Below, piece by piece: positions 8,587 to 17,513 of a stretch of DNA of 64,000 nucleotides. The notes beneath the pieces are model-generated. The model had not been told where the DNA came from and searched no databases. It was given only the letters and a program-made list of their open reading frames with translations. The translations under genes and the position numbers were made by a program. Position 1 is the first letter of the stretch, and every line of letters begins with the position of its first letter. Origin of the DNA: Acinetobacter sp. XH1741. GTDB taxonomy: Bacteria; Pseudomonadota; Gammaproteobacteria; Pseudomonadales; Moraxellaceae. The stretch spans positions 2,852,001-2,916,000 of the forward strand of contig NZ_CP157428.1 of the NCBI RefSeq assembly GCF_041021895.1. The letters are read 5' to 3'.

Positions 8587-10578
8587 ATGTTTGAAAAGAT
8601 TTTAATTGCGAACCGTGGCGAAATTGCCTGCCGTGTGATTCGTACAGCCAAAAAATTAGGGATTGCAACGGTTGCTGTTTACTCCGATGCAGACGCAAAC
8701 GCACAACATGTCAAACTTGCAGATGAAGCGGTTTATATTGGTCAGTCCCCTGCAACACAAAGTTATTTACAGGTTGATCGTATTATTCAAGCAGCAATTG
8801 ATACAGGCAGCCAAGCGGTTCACCCGGGCTACGGTTTTCTTTCAGAAAATGACCAATTTGCGCTTGCTTGCCAACAACACAATATTTGCTTTATTGGCCC
8901 ACCAGTGGATGCCATTTTGGCGATGGGCTTAAAAGCAACCTCTAAAGCTTTAATGGAAAAAGCAGGTGTTCCTTTAACACCGGGTTATCACGGAACCAAC
9001 CAAGATGCTGACTTTTTAAAACAACAGGCCGACCGAATTGGCTATCCAGTTTTAATTAAAGCCAGTGCTGGCGGCGGTGGTAAAGGCATGAGTCTGGTTG
9101 AACGCAGTGAAGATTTTCTACATGCCTTAGCCTCTTGTAAACGTGAAGCCAAATCGAGCTTTGGTAATGATGATGTCTTAATTGAGCGTTATGTGATTCA
9201 ACCGCGCCATATTGAAGTTCAAGTGTTTGGCGATACACATGGCAATTATGTGCATTTATTTGAACGCGACTGCTCTGTACAACGTCGCCACCAAAAAGTG
9301 CTAGAAGAAGCCCCTGCTCCACAGATGCCAAGCGAAAAACTCGATGCGGTGCGCCAAGCAGCAATTGATGCTGCGCGTGCGGTAAATTATGTCGGTGCTG
9401 GTACAGTTGAGTTTATTGTGGAACAAGACGGTACGGCTTATTTCATGGAAATGAATACTCGTCTACAAGTCGAACACCCAGTGACTGAAATGATTACAGG
9501 TGAAGACTTGGTTGAATGGCAACTACGTGTAGCTTATGGCGAACCTTTGCCAAAACTACAAAACGAATTACACATTCACGGCCATGCGCTCGAAGCACGG
9601 ATCTATGCAGAAGAACCTGAAAAGGGCTTTTTACCTGCTATTGGTAAAATTGACTATCTGCACTACCCAACTCAAAACCAATATGTACGTGTAGACAGTG
9701 GTATTGTTGAAGGCGATGAAATCACGACCTATTACGACCCAATGATAGCTAAACTGATCGTATGGGGTAAAAACCGTGAAGCTGCACTCATTCAAATGCA
9801 ACATGCTTTAAGCCAATTCCATGTCGATGGTTTAGGCAACAATATTGCCTTTCTTGAAAAAATTGTTCGTAGCGAATCGTTTAAACAAGCCAAGCTTGAT
9901 ACCAATCTGATTCAGCGTGAACAAAACTTCTTGTTTAGTCCTGAAGAAATCAAACCAGAACTTGTAGTGGCAGCGGCATTTATTGAGTTTCTAAGCAAAC
10001 TTAATAACAACAGCTCAAGCCAAAAACAGCTTTGGCAAGCTCAACCGCTTTGGCGTTTAAATATTGCTTATCAGCACAGCATTAAACTGAATTATTTAAA
10101 CCAAAATATCCAAGTCAAGTTTGCTTCAAATGAACATGGCTTCACCGCAGAATATAACGGTCAAAGCTACCCGATTTCTGGCCAATTGATTGATGCGCAT
10201 ACGGCCTCTGTTCAAATTAATGGAACACAGCAAAAACTGTCTTTTAACCAAAGTCAGCAAGGCATTACCTTATTCCAAAATGGACAAAGCTATAAGTTTG
10301 CTTATATTCGCCAAGACTTTAATCAAGCAGATAGTCAAGCCGATGAAGGTCACTTAAAAGCCCCAATGCCGGGTGTAGTCACGCAAGTGCTGGTAAGTGC
10401 AAATCATAGCGTGAAGAAAGACGATATTTTAATGACGCTTGAAGCCATGAAAATGGAATACACCATTCGTGCACCTAAAGACGGCTTGATTGTAGACTCT
10501 TATTTCCAAGTCGGTGATCAGGTCAAAGCTGGCGATGAACTTGTGGAATTTCAGCCTGCTCAGGAGGAAGTTGCATGA
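8587..10578 (+). CDS. liuD: 3-methylcrotonyl-CoA carboxylase, biotin-containing (alpha) subunit
   Basis: 663 residues. Biotin carboxylase domain at about 1-450 with the start motif FEKILIANRGEIACRVIRT, the ATP grasp glycine loop KASAGGGGKGMSLV, and the catalytic block EMNTRLQVEHPVTE. A linker/BT region follows, then a biotinyl carrier domain with EAMKM, whose Lys is about residue 622. It carboxylates its own biotin with ATP and bicarbonate and partners LiuB. The stop overlaps the liuE start. Confidence 0.93.
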   Translation: MFEKILIANRGEIACRVIRTAKKLGIATVAVYSDADANAQHVKLADEAVYIGQSPATQSYLQVDRIIQAAIDTGSQAVHPGYGFLSENDQFALACQQHNICFIGPPVDAILAMGLKATSKALMEKAGVPLTPGYHGTNQDADFLKQQADRIGYPVLIKASAGGGGKGMSLVERSEDFLHALASCKREAKSSFGNDDVLIERYVIQPRHIEVQVFGDTHGNYVHLFERDCSVQRRHQKVLEEAPAPQMPSEKLDAVRQAAIDAARAVNYVGAGTVEFIVEQDGTAYFMEMNTRLQVEHPVTEMITGEDLVEWQLRVAYGEPLPKLQNELHIHGHALEARIYAEEPEKGFLPAIGKIDYLHYPTQNQYVRVDSGIVEGDEITTYYDPMIAKLIVWGKNREAALIQMQHALSQFHVDGLGNNIAFLEKIVRSESFKQAKLDTNLIQREQNFLFSPEEIKPELVVAAAFIEFLSKLNNNSSSQKQLWQAQPLWRLNIAYQHSIKLNYLNQNIQVKFASNEHGFTAEYNGQSYPISGQLIDAHTASVQINGTQQKLSFNQSQQGITLFQNGQSYKFAYIRQDFNQADSQADEGHLKAPMPGVVTQVLVSANHSVKKDDILMTLEAMKMEYTIRAPKDGLIVDSYFQVGDQVKAGDELVEFQPAQEEVA

Positions 10579-11477
10579 GTGAGTTTGTCAAAATCGTGGA
10601 GGTCGGTCCCAGAGATGGCCTCCAAAACGAAAAGCAGGCCTTGACCGTCGAACAGCGTTTAAACTTTATTAATGACTTGATAAATGCAGGTCTGAAATCG
10701 ATTGAAGTGGGTTCATGTGTTTCGGCAAAATGGGTACCGCAAATGGCTCAAAGTGACGAGCTATTTAAGCTGTTACCCCAAACAACCGAGGTGCAATTTA
10801 GTCTGCTCACGCCCAATATCAAAGGTTTTGAGACAGCTCAAGCGGTAGGATGCAAAGAAGTTGCAGTGTTTACGGCAGCTTCTGAAAGCTTTACTCGTAA
10901 AAATATTAACTGCTCAATCGACGAAAGCTTTGAAAAATTCAGCGATGTCATGAGCGCAGCAAAAGCACATAACATCCGTGTACGCGGTTATGTCTCTTGT
11001 ATTGTCGATTGTCCTTATGAAGGTGCAATTGCACCTGAGCAAGTCGTAAAAGTAGTGAAACGGCTCTATGACATGGGCTGCTATGAGGTGTCTTTAGGTG
11101 AAACCATTGGCACGGCAACACCAGATCGTGTTCAAAAGGTTTGGCAAGCCTGTCTTGCTGAACTCGACAGCAAGGTTTTAGCTGGGCATTTCCATAACAC
11201 CTACGGCATGGCAATTGCCAATATTTATCAGTCTTTACAGCAAGGCATTCGTGTTTTTGATTCGTCTCTTGCAGGACTTGGTGGTTGCCCTTATGCCAAA
11301 GGGGCTTCTGGCAATGTATCGACAGAAGATCTGTTTTATTTACTGTCGCACATGGGGTTTGAAACGGGGATTGATTTAGAAAAACTGATGCAAGCCAGCC
11401 AAAATATTAGCAATGTATTAAACCGAAAAAGCTTGTCGAATTATGCAAATGCGTATTGGCAAACCAAGTGTGCATAG
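10575..11477 (+). CDS. liuE: Hydroxymethylglutaryl-CoA lyase
   Basis: 300 residues of the HMGL-like TIM-barrel family. Motifs: VEVGPRDGLQNE (metal and catalytic Arg/Asp), ETIGTATPDRV, AGHFHNTYGMAIAN (metal-binding His pair), and the mobile loop GLGGCPYAKGASGN with its catalytic Cys. It cleaves HMG-CoA to acetoacetate and acetyl-CoA, ending leucine degradation. ATGA overlap with liuD indicates translational coupling. Last gene of the operon. Confidence 0.93.
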   Translation: MSEFVKIVEVGPRDGLQNEKQALTVEQRLNFINDLINAGLKSIEVGSCVSAKWVPQMAQSDELFKLLPQTTEVQFSLLTPNIKGFETAQAVGCKEVAVFTAASESFTRKNINCSIDESFEKFSDVMSAAKAHNIRVRGYVSCIVDCPYEGAIAPEQVVKVVKRLYDMGCYEVSLGETIGTATPDRVQKVWQACLAELDSKVLAGHFHNTYGMAIANIYQSLQQGIRVFDSSLAGLGGCPYAKGASGNVSTEDLFYLLSHMGFETGIDLEKLMQASQNISNVLNRKSLSNYANAYWQTKCA

Positions 11478-11499
11478 TCATAAATTAAAATCACTCAGC

Positions 11500-11537
11500 A
11501 TCTGGTATAAGGCTTAAGATTAGGCGAAATACCAGAT
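11500..11537 (+). terminator. Candidate terminator after the liu operon
   Basis: ATCTGGTAT (11500-11508) and ATACCAGAT (11529-11537) form a perfect 9-bp stem 23 bp after the liuE stop. The loop is 20 nt and the following T-run is weak, so it may be an attenuated terminator. The rest of 11538-11735 holds no gene that I can see. Confidence 0.45.
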
Positions 11538-11767
11538 CATCCTATCTCATCTTTATCTCATTTCATTTAGGAATTGGGACTAAATCTCTCATGCAATTTT
11601 TTTAAAATCTATTATTTATCTCTGTATTAAATGCCTCTCTCAACAGAAGCATTCTCTACCCTATTTTTATTCTAATCCGTATTATTCTTTATCCTTTTTT
11701 CAATTGTAGTCCTTAAAAAATTTATCTCATTATTTCTCTGTACACGACAAAAATAGATAACTCATTG

Positions 11768-11795
11768 AAATAATGTCATAATAATTGTTTTCTAA
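11768..11795 (-). promoter_or_regulatory. ISAba1 outward-facing promoter
   Basis: On the minus strand TTAGAA (-35, 11795-11790) and TTATTT (-10, 11773-11768) are separated by 16 bp. These are the elements known to drive genes beside ISAba1 in A. baumannii. Here the promoter points left, out of the IS, and would transcribe antisense into the 3' end of liuE. Confidence 0.75.
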
Positions 11796-11806
11796 CGACG
11801 AATACT

Positions 11807-12897
11807 ATGACACATCTCAATGAGTTATATCTTATCTTAAACAAATCTCTAAAATGGAACAAGTCACATTTAAAGTGCTTTGCGCTCATCATGCTTGTGA
11901 TTATTTTAAAGCAAACATGTAATCTTTCTTCTGCATCTAAAGCCTTGCCCATCAAGTGCTTACCACAATCATTTTATCGACGTATGCAGCGCTTCTTTGC
12001 AGGTCAGTATTTTGATTATCGTCAAATTTCTCAGTTGATTTTCAATATGTTTTCATTCGACCAAGTGCAACTGACTTTAGATAGAACCAATTGGAAATGG
12101 GGAAAACGAAATATTAATATCCTGATGCTCGCAATCGTTTATCGTGGAATAGCGATACCTATCCTTTGGACATTGCTTAATAAACGTGGAAATTCAGATA
12201 CGAAAGAGCGCATTGCTTTGATTCAACGCTTTATAGCCATTTTTGGTAAAGACCGTATTGTGAATGTGTTCGCAGACAGAGAGTTTATCGGTGAGCAGTG
12301 GTTTACATGGTTAATTGAACAAGACATCAACTTCTGCATTCGTGTTAAAAAAACTTCATTGTCACCAATCATTTAGGAAAGAATCATAAAATTAGTGATT
12401 TATTTCGCCATCTTAAAGTTGGTCAAATTGAATGTCGTAAACGACGGATTTTGGTTGGTCGGGTGAAACTATATATAAGTGCACTACAGTTAGAAAATGG
12501 AGAGCTTTTACTCGTCGTTTCTCCTCAGTTTAATGCCAATGCTATTCAGGATTATGCATTACGCTGGGAAATTGAAACCTTATTCAGTTGTCTCAAAGGA
12601 CGCGGGTTTAATCTTGAAAATACGCGCTTGACAGACCCTAGACGAGTGAAAAAATTGATTGCGGTGTTAGCTATAAGCTTCTGTTGGTGTTACTTAACGG
12701 GTGAATGGCAACATGATCAAAAAAAAGCGATAAAAATAAAGAAGCATGGACGACTCTCAATGAGTTTATTTCGCTATGGTTTAGACTATGTTCAAATGGC
12801 GATTCAGCGTTTAATTGGTTTTGGGAAAAAAGAAGAGTTTAAGGAAATTTTGGCAATTTTAAGAAGGCAGAATCCTGATAGGATAAGGGTTCTGTGA
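11807..12897 (+). CDS. ISAba1 transposase (two frames joined by -1 frameshift)
   Basis: Frame 1 runs 11807-12376 (189 aa). At the run of seven A at 12347-12353, a -1 shift enters a frame that continues without a stop to 12897, giving about 362 residues. The frame-1 part contains TLDRTNWKWGKRNINIL (first DDE Asp) and NVFADREFIG (second Asp). The shifted part contains YALRWEIETLFSCLKGRGFNLE, the IS4 Y(2)R(3)E(6)K box with the catalytic Glu. Two-frame organisation is normal for ISAba1, so this is not decay. Confidence 0.93.
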
Positions 12898-12915
12898 AAT
12901 TTGTCGTGTACAGAG

Positions 12916-13184
12916 CCGTTGTTTATAATAATGCTATCACTATCGAAAATATCCCATTAGAAGCCTATGACTACGTTGTAAATGGCAAGCCTGCACTCGA
13001 ATGGGTTATGGAACGCCAAGGCGTATCTACGCATAAAGACAGTGGCATTGTGAATGATGCGAATGATTGGGCAATCGAAACAATGAATGATCCATCATAC
13101 CCTCTCAATCTGTTTTTACGAGTGATTACTGTCAGTCTTGAAACAATGAAGATTGTTAGAAACTTACCTAAATTAGATATTTAG
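12916..13184 (+). pseudogene. C-terminal fragment of a DEAD/DEAH helicase / type ISP restriction-type protein
   Basis: About 89 residues remain, running straight out of the ISAba1 right end with no start of its own. The text YVVNGKPALEWVMERQ, then SGIVNDANDWA and a C-terminal NLFLRVITVSLETM, is the typical C-terminus of large helicase/methylase proteins found on plasmids and islands. The N-terminal bulk is missing, replaced by ISAba1. A strong terminator follows directly. Confidence 0.7.
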
Positions 13185-13187
13185 TAT

Positions 13188-13220
13188 TAAAAAATGGGGG
13201 TGAACCCCCCCATTTTTTTT
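13188..13220 (+). terminator. Rho-independent terminator of the helicase remnant
   Basis: AAAATGGGGG, a short loop, then CCCCCCCATTTTTTTT. A G:C stem with flanking A/T pairs and a T8 tail, 4 bp after the stop codon. Confidence 0.85.
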
Positions 13221-13231
13221 ACAAAAAAAAC

Positions 13232-13265
13232 CTAATAATAGTTTAAAAAATACAACTATTATTAG
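13232..13265. repeat. Perfect 12-bp inverted repeat upstream of the partition cassette
   Basis: CTAATAATAGTT (13232-13243) and AACTATTATTAG (13254-13265) with a 10-bp centre. Positions 13246-13263 read on the minus strand as AATAATAGTTGTATTTTT, identical to 13698-13715 after the next gene. It lies 37 bp before the partner-gene start. It could be an operator and/or centromere-like site for the ParA system. Confidence 0.6.
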
Positions 13266-13302
13266 TTACAATATTAGTTTAACTTATAGTTTGGATATTG
13301 AT

Positions 13303-13698
13303 ATGAGTAATAGATTTAAAAAAGCAATGGAGAATACTGAGTTTACTCAAGATGACGTAAATTCAGATGCAAAGGTATCAGATGGTAAAGAAAAAAAAGA
13401 TAAGGAACAAATCGTCACACGCAATAAATCAATCATCAATATTGAGAAAAACACACTACCAATAGCTAAACGTGTTCGTACTAAACATGGTCGCAACCTA
13501 ACTATCCCACTCTTTGTTGAAGAACTTAACGTGATTGATGAAGCTGTTAAAAAACTTGGGCAAGATCAGAATATTTCGATTAGCGTATTCATTCGTGAGA
13601 GTATCTTGCAACAATGTAAAAAGGTTTTGGGTGCTAAAGAATATCAAGAGATATTGAATAATCAACTTAATGTTACTAAACCTAAAAAAGAACAATAA
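13303..13698 (+). CDS. Small ParA partner protein (RHH-type, ParB/ParG-like)
   Basis: 131 residues from ATG 13303; an in-frame TTG four codons earlier is less likely. A charged, probably disordered N-terminal half (DSDAK, KEKKDKEQ) is followed by RTKHGRNLTIPLFVEELNVI and SISVFIRESIL, which resembles a ribbon-helix-helix DNA-binding fold (beta strand plus two helices). It sits 133 bp before a ParA ATPase and is flanked by 18-bp repeats, so a centromere-binding adaptor is likely. No specific family was recognised with certainty. Confidence 0.6.
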   Translation: MSNRFKKAMENTEFTQDDVNSDAKVSDGKEKKDKEQIVTRNKSIINIEKNTLPIAKRVRTKHGRNLTIPLFVEELNVIDEAVKKLGQDQNISISVFIRESILQQCKKVLGAKEYQEILNNQLNVTKPKKEQ

Positions 13699-13715
13699 AT
13701 AATAGTTGTATTTTT
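13698..13715 (+). repeat. 18-bp repeat AATAATAGTTGTATTTTT
   Basis: Identical to the reverse complement of 13246-13263, so two oppositely oriented copies bracket the small partner gene. The stretch 13716-13831 before parA is A+T rich and has a looser relative near 13771-13785 (AATAATACGACTA). Confidence 0.6.
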
Positions 13716-13831
13716 AGGTGTATAAACAGTTTTATGTATACAGTATTTTATAGTTTAATTTATCAATTAAATAATACGACTATAAATACAAACAAATAAA
13801 CGATTATTTATTAATTTAAAGGTGTTTGTTA

Positions 13832-14440
13832 ATGGCTAAGATTATAACTATAGCGAACCGAAAAGGTGGAGTTGGTAAGACTACACTAGCTACTAATTTA
13901 GCTGTATCGCTCAATCAAAAAGGAAAAAGCATACTGATTGATTGTGATGAACAACAATCATCTTCAAAATGGGCTAGACAACGTGGAGATATTGAGTGTC
14001 AGTGTATTCACGAAAATCTATTACTACAGCTTGAGAAATTAGATGCGGAATATGAGTACGTCCTAATAGATGTTGCAGGGCGAGATTCAACGGTCTTTCG
14101 TGAAGCTCTACTTGTATCCAATGTGCTAATAATCCCTACTCAGCCAAGCCTACTTGATCTGCAAGTATTGGACTACATGCAAGAGAAAGTTGCTGCTGCT
14201 AGAAAGACTAATAAAGATTTAGACGCATACGTGTTGATTAATAGAGCTTCAGTACGCTCAAATGAGCTAAATGACGCTGTGGAGCTTATTAACGAATATG
14301 AGCAGTTCAAACTACTAAAAACAGTGCTATTCGAGCGCAAACAGTATCGTGATGCGATTCTTGAATCAAAGTCAGTAACAGAAATGAATAGCTCGAAATC
14401 GAAAGACGAAATGAACGCTTTAATTATCGAATTGTTGTGA
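13832..14440 (+). CDS. ParA-family partition ATPase
   Basis: 202 residues from ATG 13832, with AAAGG upstream; a TTG two codons earlier is also possible. Deviant Walker A is KIITIANRKGGVGKTT, the A' motif is SILIDCDEQQSSSKWA, and Walker B is YEYVLIDVAGRDS, followed by VLIIPTQPSLLDLQVL. The short length without an N-terminal HTH indicates a type Ib plasmid or integrative-element ParA. With the small upstream gene it forms a partition cassette, here in a chromosomal setting, so the segment probably derives from a plasmid. Confidence 0.88.
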   Translation: MAKIITIANRKGGVGKTTLATNLAVSLNQKGKSILIDCDEQQSSSKWARQRGDIECQCIHENLLLQLEKLDAEYEYVLIDVAGRDSTVFREALLVSNVLIIPTQPSLLDLQVLDYMQEKVAAARKTNKDLDAYVLINRASVRSNELNDAVELINEYEQFKLLKTVLFERKQYRDAILESKSVTEMNSSKSKDEMNALIIELL

Positions 14441-14457
14441 TCGAGTCCACCAAGAAC

Positions 14458-14483
14458 AACACCTCCATGCGAGGTGTTTTTTT
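14458..14483 (+). terminator. Terminator of the parA cassette
   Basis: AACACCTC (14458-14465), loop CATGC, GAGGTGTT (14471-14478), then a T-run. It is 17 bp after the parA stop. Confidence 0.85.
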
Positions 14484-14559
14484 GTAGAAACCTTTTACTT
14501 ATAAAAAATCATTCTACAGGCACACACACAAAACGGATAATCAAACATAAATATTTGAT

Positions 14560-17511
14560 TTATTTGTATTTTACTATTCCAATTTCCGCACTAAGTTTAG
14601 TGGTAACTAAGCGTTGACGTGGGTCGAGCGGCGTTGCAACGGGAGCACCCAAATACACATCTCCCAACCCCATCACTAGATAGTTTGCACTATAGACCAC
14701 CTCTTTAACGGCTTGCTTGGAAGCTAAGCCATTAATACGGCGAATAAACTCAACATTATCGGGGCACCACGGCGCATCTGGACGAACAATTTGTGTGTAG
14801 CGTTCGGTGGCAAGCTTTGTTTGTGAATCTTCCCAAGCCAAAGGCAAGTAGACAGTCCGTGAAGGCACCTGCATATTTTGAATGTCGGGTAACTCGGCTT
14901 CTGCTTGTTGAAGTTTCTGTAAAAGCTCAAGTTGATCAAGCTGAATTGAATCAAAATGAATTTGTAGTGAACGAATGCCAGGTGTTAAGTCGATAATGCC
15001 CTGAATGTTTTGATCTTTGACCCATTGCATAAGCGCATGAATACGGAAGCGTAAATTTAGGTCGAGGACTAACTCTCCATATTCCACCAATAAATAGCTA
15101 TTTCCTGCTGGTCGATAGGTCACGCTTGGTAAATCAGCTTCACCTTGTAAAGTTGCCAAAACTGCATCATTTAAAGTGTCGGGTTCTGCTCGAATGGTTG
15201 GGTTGAAATCAATGTGAGTTGTATCAGTCGCAGTTAAGCTTTGATGATATTTTTGATCGAGTGCTTTCGCTTGCACATAACTCACAGGTACAAATTTGAC
15301 TTTATCGCCTGCTTTTAGCTGCCCAATTTTCCAAAGCTCAGAATGAATGACTACCGCAGGACATACAAAGCCGCCTAAGCTCGGACCATCTGGCCCCAAA
15401 ATAATTGGCATATCACCTGTAAAATCAATTGCGCCAATCGCATATGCATTGTCATGAATATTGGACGGATGTAAGCCTGCCTCGCCACCATCTTCACGTG
15501 CCCACGCTGGTTTTGGCCCAATTAAACGAATGCCTGTGCGGCTTGAGTTATAGTGAATTTCAAACTCGTTGGCAAAGAATGTATCGATATCTTGTTTGGT
15601 AAAAAAATCTGGTGCGCCATGTGGCCCATACATCACTGCAATTTCCCAAGTTTGGGTAAAGCTAGGAATTTGTGCTTGAGCTAGAGCTGTGGTCGTTTGA
15701 GCGGAATATTCAGTAATTGGCAGCATATCGCCAATTAATAAATTACGGCCTGCATGCCCACCAAATTGCCCCAAAGTAAAAGTCGCTTGCGAGCCTAAAT
15801 AGTCAGGAACATCGAAACCACCTTTAACGCCAATATAGCTACGGCAACCTGATCGAATAATCCCACATTTTAAAACTTGGCCCTTTTTTACATTAATGGT
15901 TTGCCACATTGGCACAAGTTCGCCATCAAGTTTTGACGGCATATCACCGCCTGTAATGACAATTTGGCTGTCGCAGTGAAACTTTAAAGTTGGCCCTTGT
16001 AAGGTACATTCAAGCCCTGCGGTATTTAGCTCATTGGCTAAAAGCTGGTTTGCCACTGTTAAACTGAGTGGATCGATGGCACCTGATGGCGGCACACCAA
16101 CATCCCAATAACCTAATCGGCCTGTTACGTCCTGAATGGCAGTTTGAATACCGGCTTGCAATACCTCAATTTTTTGAGTTTTCCATTCAAATGTATTTAA
16201 AAACCGGGTGGTTTGAGTGCCAAGCGCAAACACATCGCAAGCAATAATGTTTTGTAAATATTCCAGATTGGTTTCAATGCCTGCCACTTGCGTGTTGGCA
16301 AGGCTGACACTCATTGCATGTATGGCTTGTTCACGTGTTCCAGCAGTCACAATAATTTTGGCAATCATTGGGTCATAAAAAGATGACACCGTTGAACCTG
16401 TTTCCACCCATGTTTCGACTCTGGCTTGCGGGTCAAATTTAACATGTGTGAGTAGACCTGCACTCGGCTGGAACTGTTTAATCGGGTCTTCGGCATAAAG
16501 ACGAACTTGAATGGAATGGCCTGTTGGCTCTAACTTTTCTGTTGGCGCTGACCAATCACCACTTGCTAAAGTAACCATCCACTCGACTAAGTCGACACCA
16601 AATACTTGCTCGGTCACGCCGTGCTCAACTTGCAAACGCGTGTTGACCTCTAAGAAATAAAATTCTTGGGTTTCGGTGTCCATGACAAACTCAACCGTGC
16701 CTGCCGAGCGGTAGTTCACCGACTGCATGAGTTGAATCGCAACTTTTTGAAGGTAGTTGCGTTGCTGTTCATTTAAATGTGGCGCAGGTGTTTCTTCAAT
16801 CACTTTCTGATTACGGCGTTGTACCGAACAATCACGCTCACCCAAGGCTAAAACTTGGCCTTGCCCATCACCAAAAATTTGTACTTCGATGTGCCGTGCA
16901 TGTTGTACAAATTTCTCTAAGTACAAACCTGCATCTTTAAAATTGACCTGCGCTAAATAAGACACAGTTTGATAGGCATCTTTTAAGCCATCTTCATTCC
17001 ACACCAGACGCATACCAATACCACCGCCACCCGCGGTACTTTTCAGCATAACCGGATAACCAATACGAGCAGCTTCAGTTAAGGCCTCAGCTTCATCGGC
17101 AAGTAGCGAACTACCCGGCAGTAAAGGTACATTGCTTTTAATAGCGAGTTCACGCGCAGTATGTTTTAAACCAAAGTCGAGCATTTGGCTTGAAGTTGGC
17201 CCAATAAAAGCAATACCTTGGTTTTCACATAAATCACAAAATTCTGCATTTTCAGACAAAAAACCATAACCGGGGTGAATCGCTTCTGCGCCCGACTGTT
17301 TCGCAACCTCCAGGATTTTTTCAATATTTAAATAGCTTTGATGAGCGGGCCCAGAACCAATCAAAAAAGCTTCATCGGCCAAAGTCACATGTAACGAATC
17401 ACGGTCGGCTTCCGAGTAAACCGCAACCGAAGCGATACCAAGTTTTTTTAGGGTGCGAATTACACGACAAGCGATTGCACCGCGGTTAGCAATTAGAACT
17501 TTTTTAAACAT
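14560..17511 (-). CDS. Guanidine carboxylase (urea-carboxylase type), truncated at the C-terminus
   Basis: 983 residues, while intact relatives are about 1,200. Order: biotin carboxylase domain (about 1-450; FKKVLIANRGAIACRVIRT, KSTAGGGGIGMRLV, EVNTRLQVEHGVTE), the AHS2/KipA-like carboxyltransferase half from about 465 (GRLGYWDVGVPPSGAIDP), and the AHS1/KipI-like half from about 795. The family sequence runs to PLDPRQRLVTTK and then changes to an unrelated tail, LSAEIGIVKYK, and stops. The rest of AHS1 and the whole biotinyl domain are missing. The breakpoint is at about 14595, the edge of the inserted parA segment. With no biotin attachment Lys it should not work alone. Riboswitch and deiminase neighbours identify guanidine, rather than urea, as the substrate. 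Confidence 0.85.
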   Translation of the reverse strand: MFKKVLIANRGAIACRVIRTLKKLGIASVAVYSEADRDSLHVTLADEAFLIGSGPAHQSYLNIEKILEVAKQSGAEAIHPGYGFLSENAEFCDLCENQGIAFIGPTSSQMLDFGLKHTARELAIKSNVPLLPGSSLLADEAEALTEAARIGYPVMLKSTAGGGGIGMRLVWNEDGLKDAYQTVSYLAQVNFKDAGLYLEKFVQHARHIEVQIFGDGQGQVLALGERDCSVQRRNQKVIEETPAPHLNEQQRNYLQKVAIQLMQSVNYRSAGTVEFVMDTETQEFYFLEVNTRLQVEHGVTEQVFGVDLVEWMVTLASGDWSAPTEKLEPTGHSIQVRLYAEDPIKQFQPSAGLLTHVKFDPQARVETWVETGSTVSSFYDPMIAKIIVTAGTREQAIHAMSVSLANTQVAGIETNLEYLQNIIACDVFALGTQTTRFLNTFEWKTQKIEVLQAGIQTAIQDVTGRLGYWDVGVPPSGAIDPLSLTVANQLLANELNTAGLECTLQGPTLKFHCDSQIVITGGDMPSKLDGELVPMWQTINVKKGQVLKCGIIRSGCRSYIGVKGGFDVPDYLGSQATFTLGQFGGHAGRNLLIGDMLPITEYSAQTTTALAQAQIPSFTQTWEIAVMYGPHGAPDFFTKQDIDTFFANEFEIHYNSSRTGIRLIGPKPAWAREDGGEAGLHPSNIHDNAYAIGAIDFTGDMPIILGPDGPSLGGFVCPAVVIHSELWKIGQLKAGDKVKFVPVSYVQAKALDQKYHQSLTATDTTHIDFNPTIRAEPDTLNDAVLATLQGEADLPSVTYRPAGNSYLLVEYGELVLDLNLRFRIHALMQWVKDQNIQGIIDLTPGIRSLQIHFDSIQLDQLELLQKLQQAEAELPDIQNMQVPSRTVYLPLAWEDSQTKLATERYTQIVRPDAPWCPDNVEFIRRINGLASKQAVKEVVYSANYLVMGLGDVYLGAPVATPLDPRQRLVTTKLSAEIGIVKYK

Positions 17512-17513
17512 GC

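Larger units (their letters stand above)
11736..12915 (+). mobile_element. ISAba1 (IS4 family), complete, 1,180 bp
   Basis: Bounded by exact 16-bp inverted repeats: CTCTGTACACGACAAA (11736-11751) and its complement TTTGTCGTGTACAGAG (12900-12915). The length, ends and transposase match ISAba1 as known in A. baumannii. ISAba1 normally makes a 9-bp target duplication, but the flanks differ: TCATTATTT on the left (11727-11735) and CCGTTGTTT on the right (12916-12924). This copy therefore marks a rearranged junction rather than a simple insertion. Confidence 0.96.

Noticed and set aside
11807..12897. ISAba1 transposase as a pseudogene because of the split frame
   Set aside because: The two-frame layout with an A7 slip site is normal for ISAba1, and both inverted repeats and catalytic residues are intact.
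14560..17511. Urea carboxylase
   Set aside because: The guanidine-I riboswitch and two DUF1989 deiminase genes point to guanidine rather than urea.
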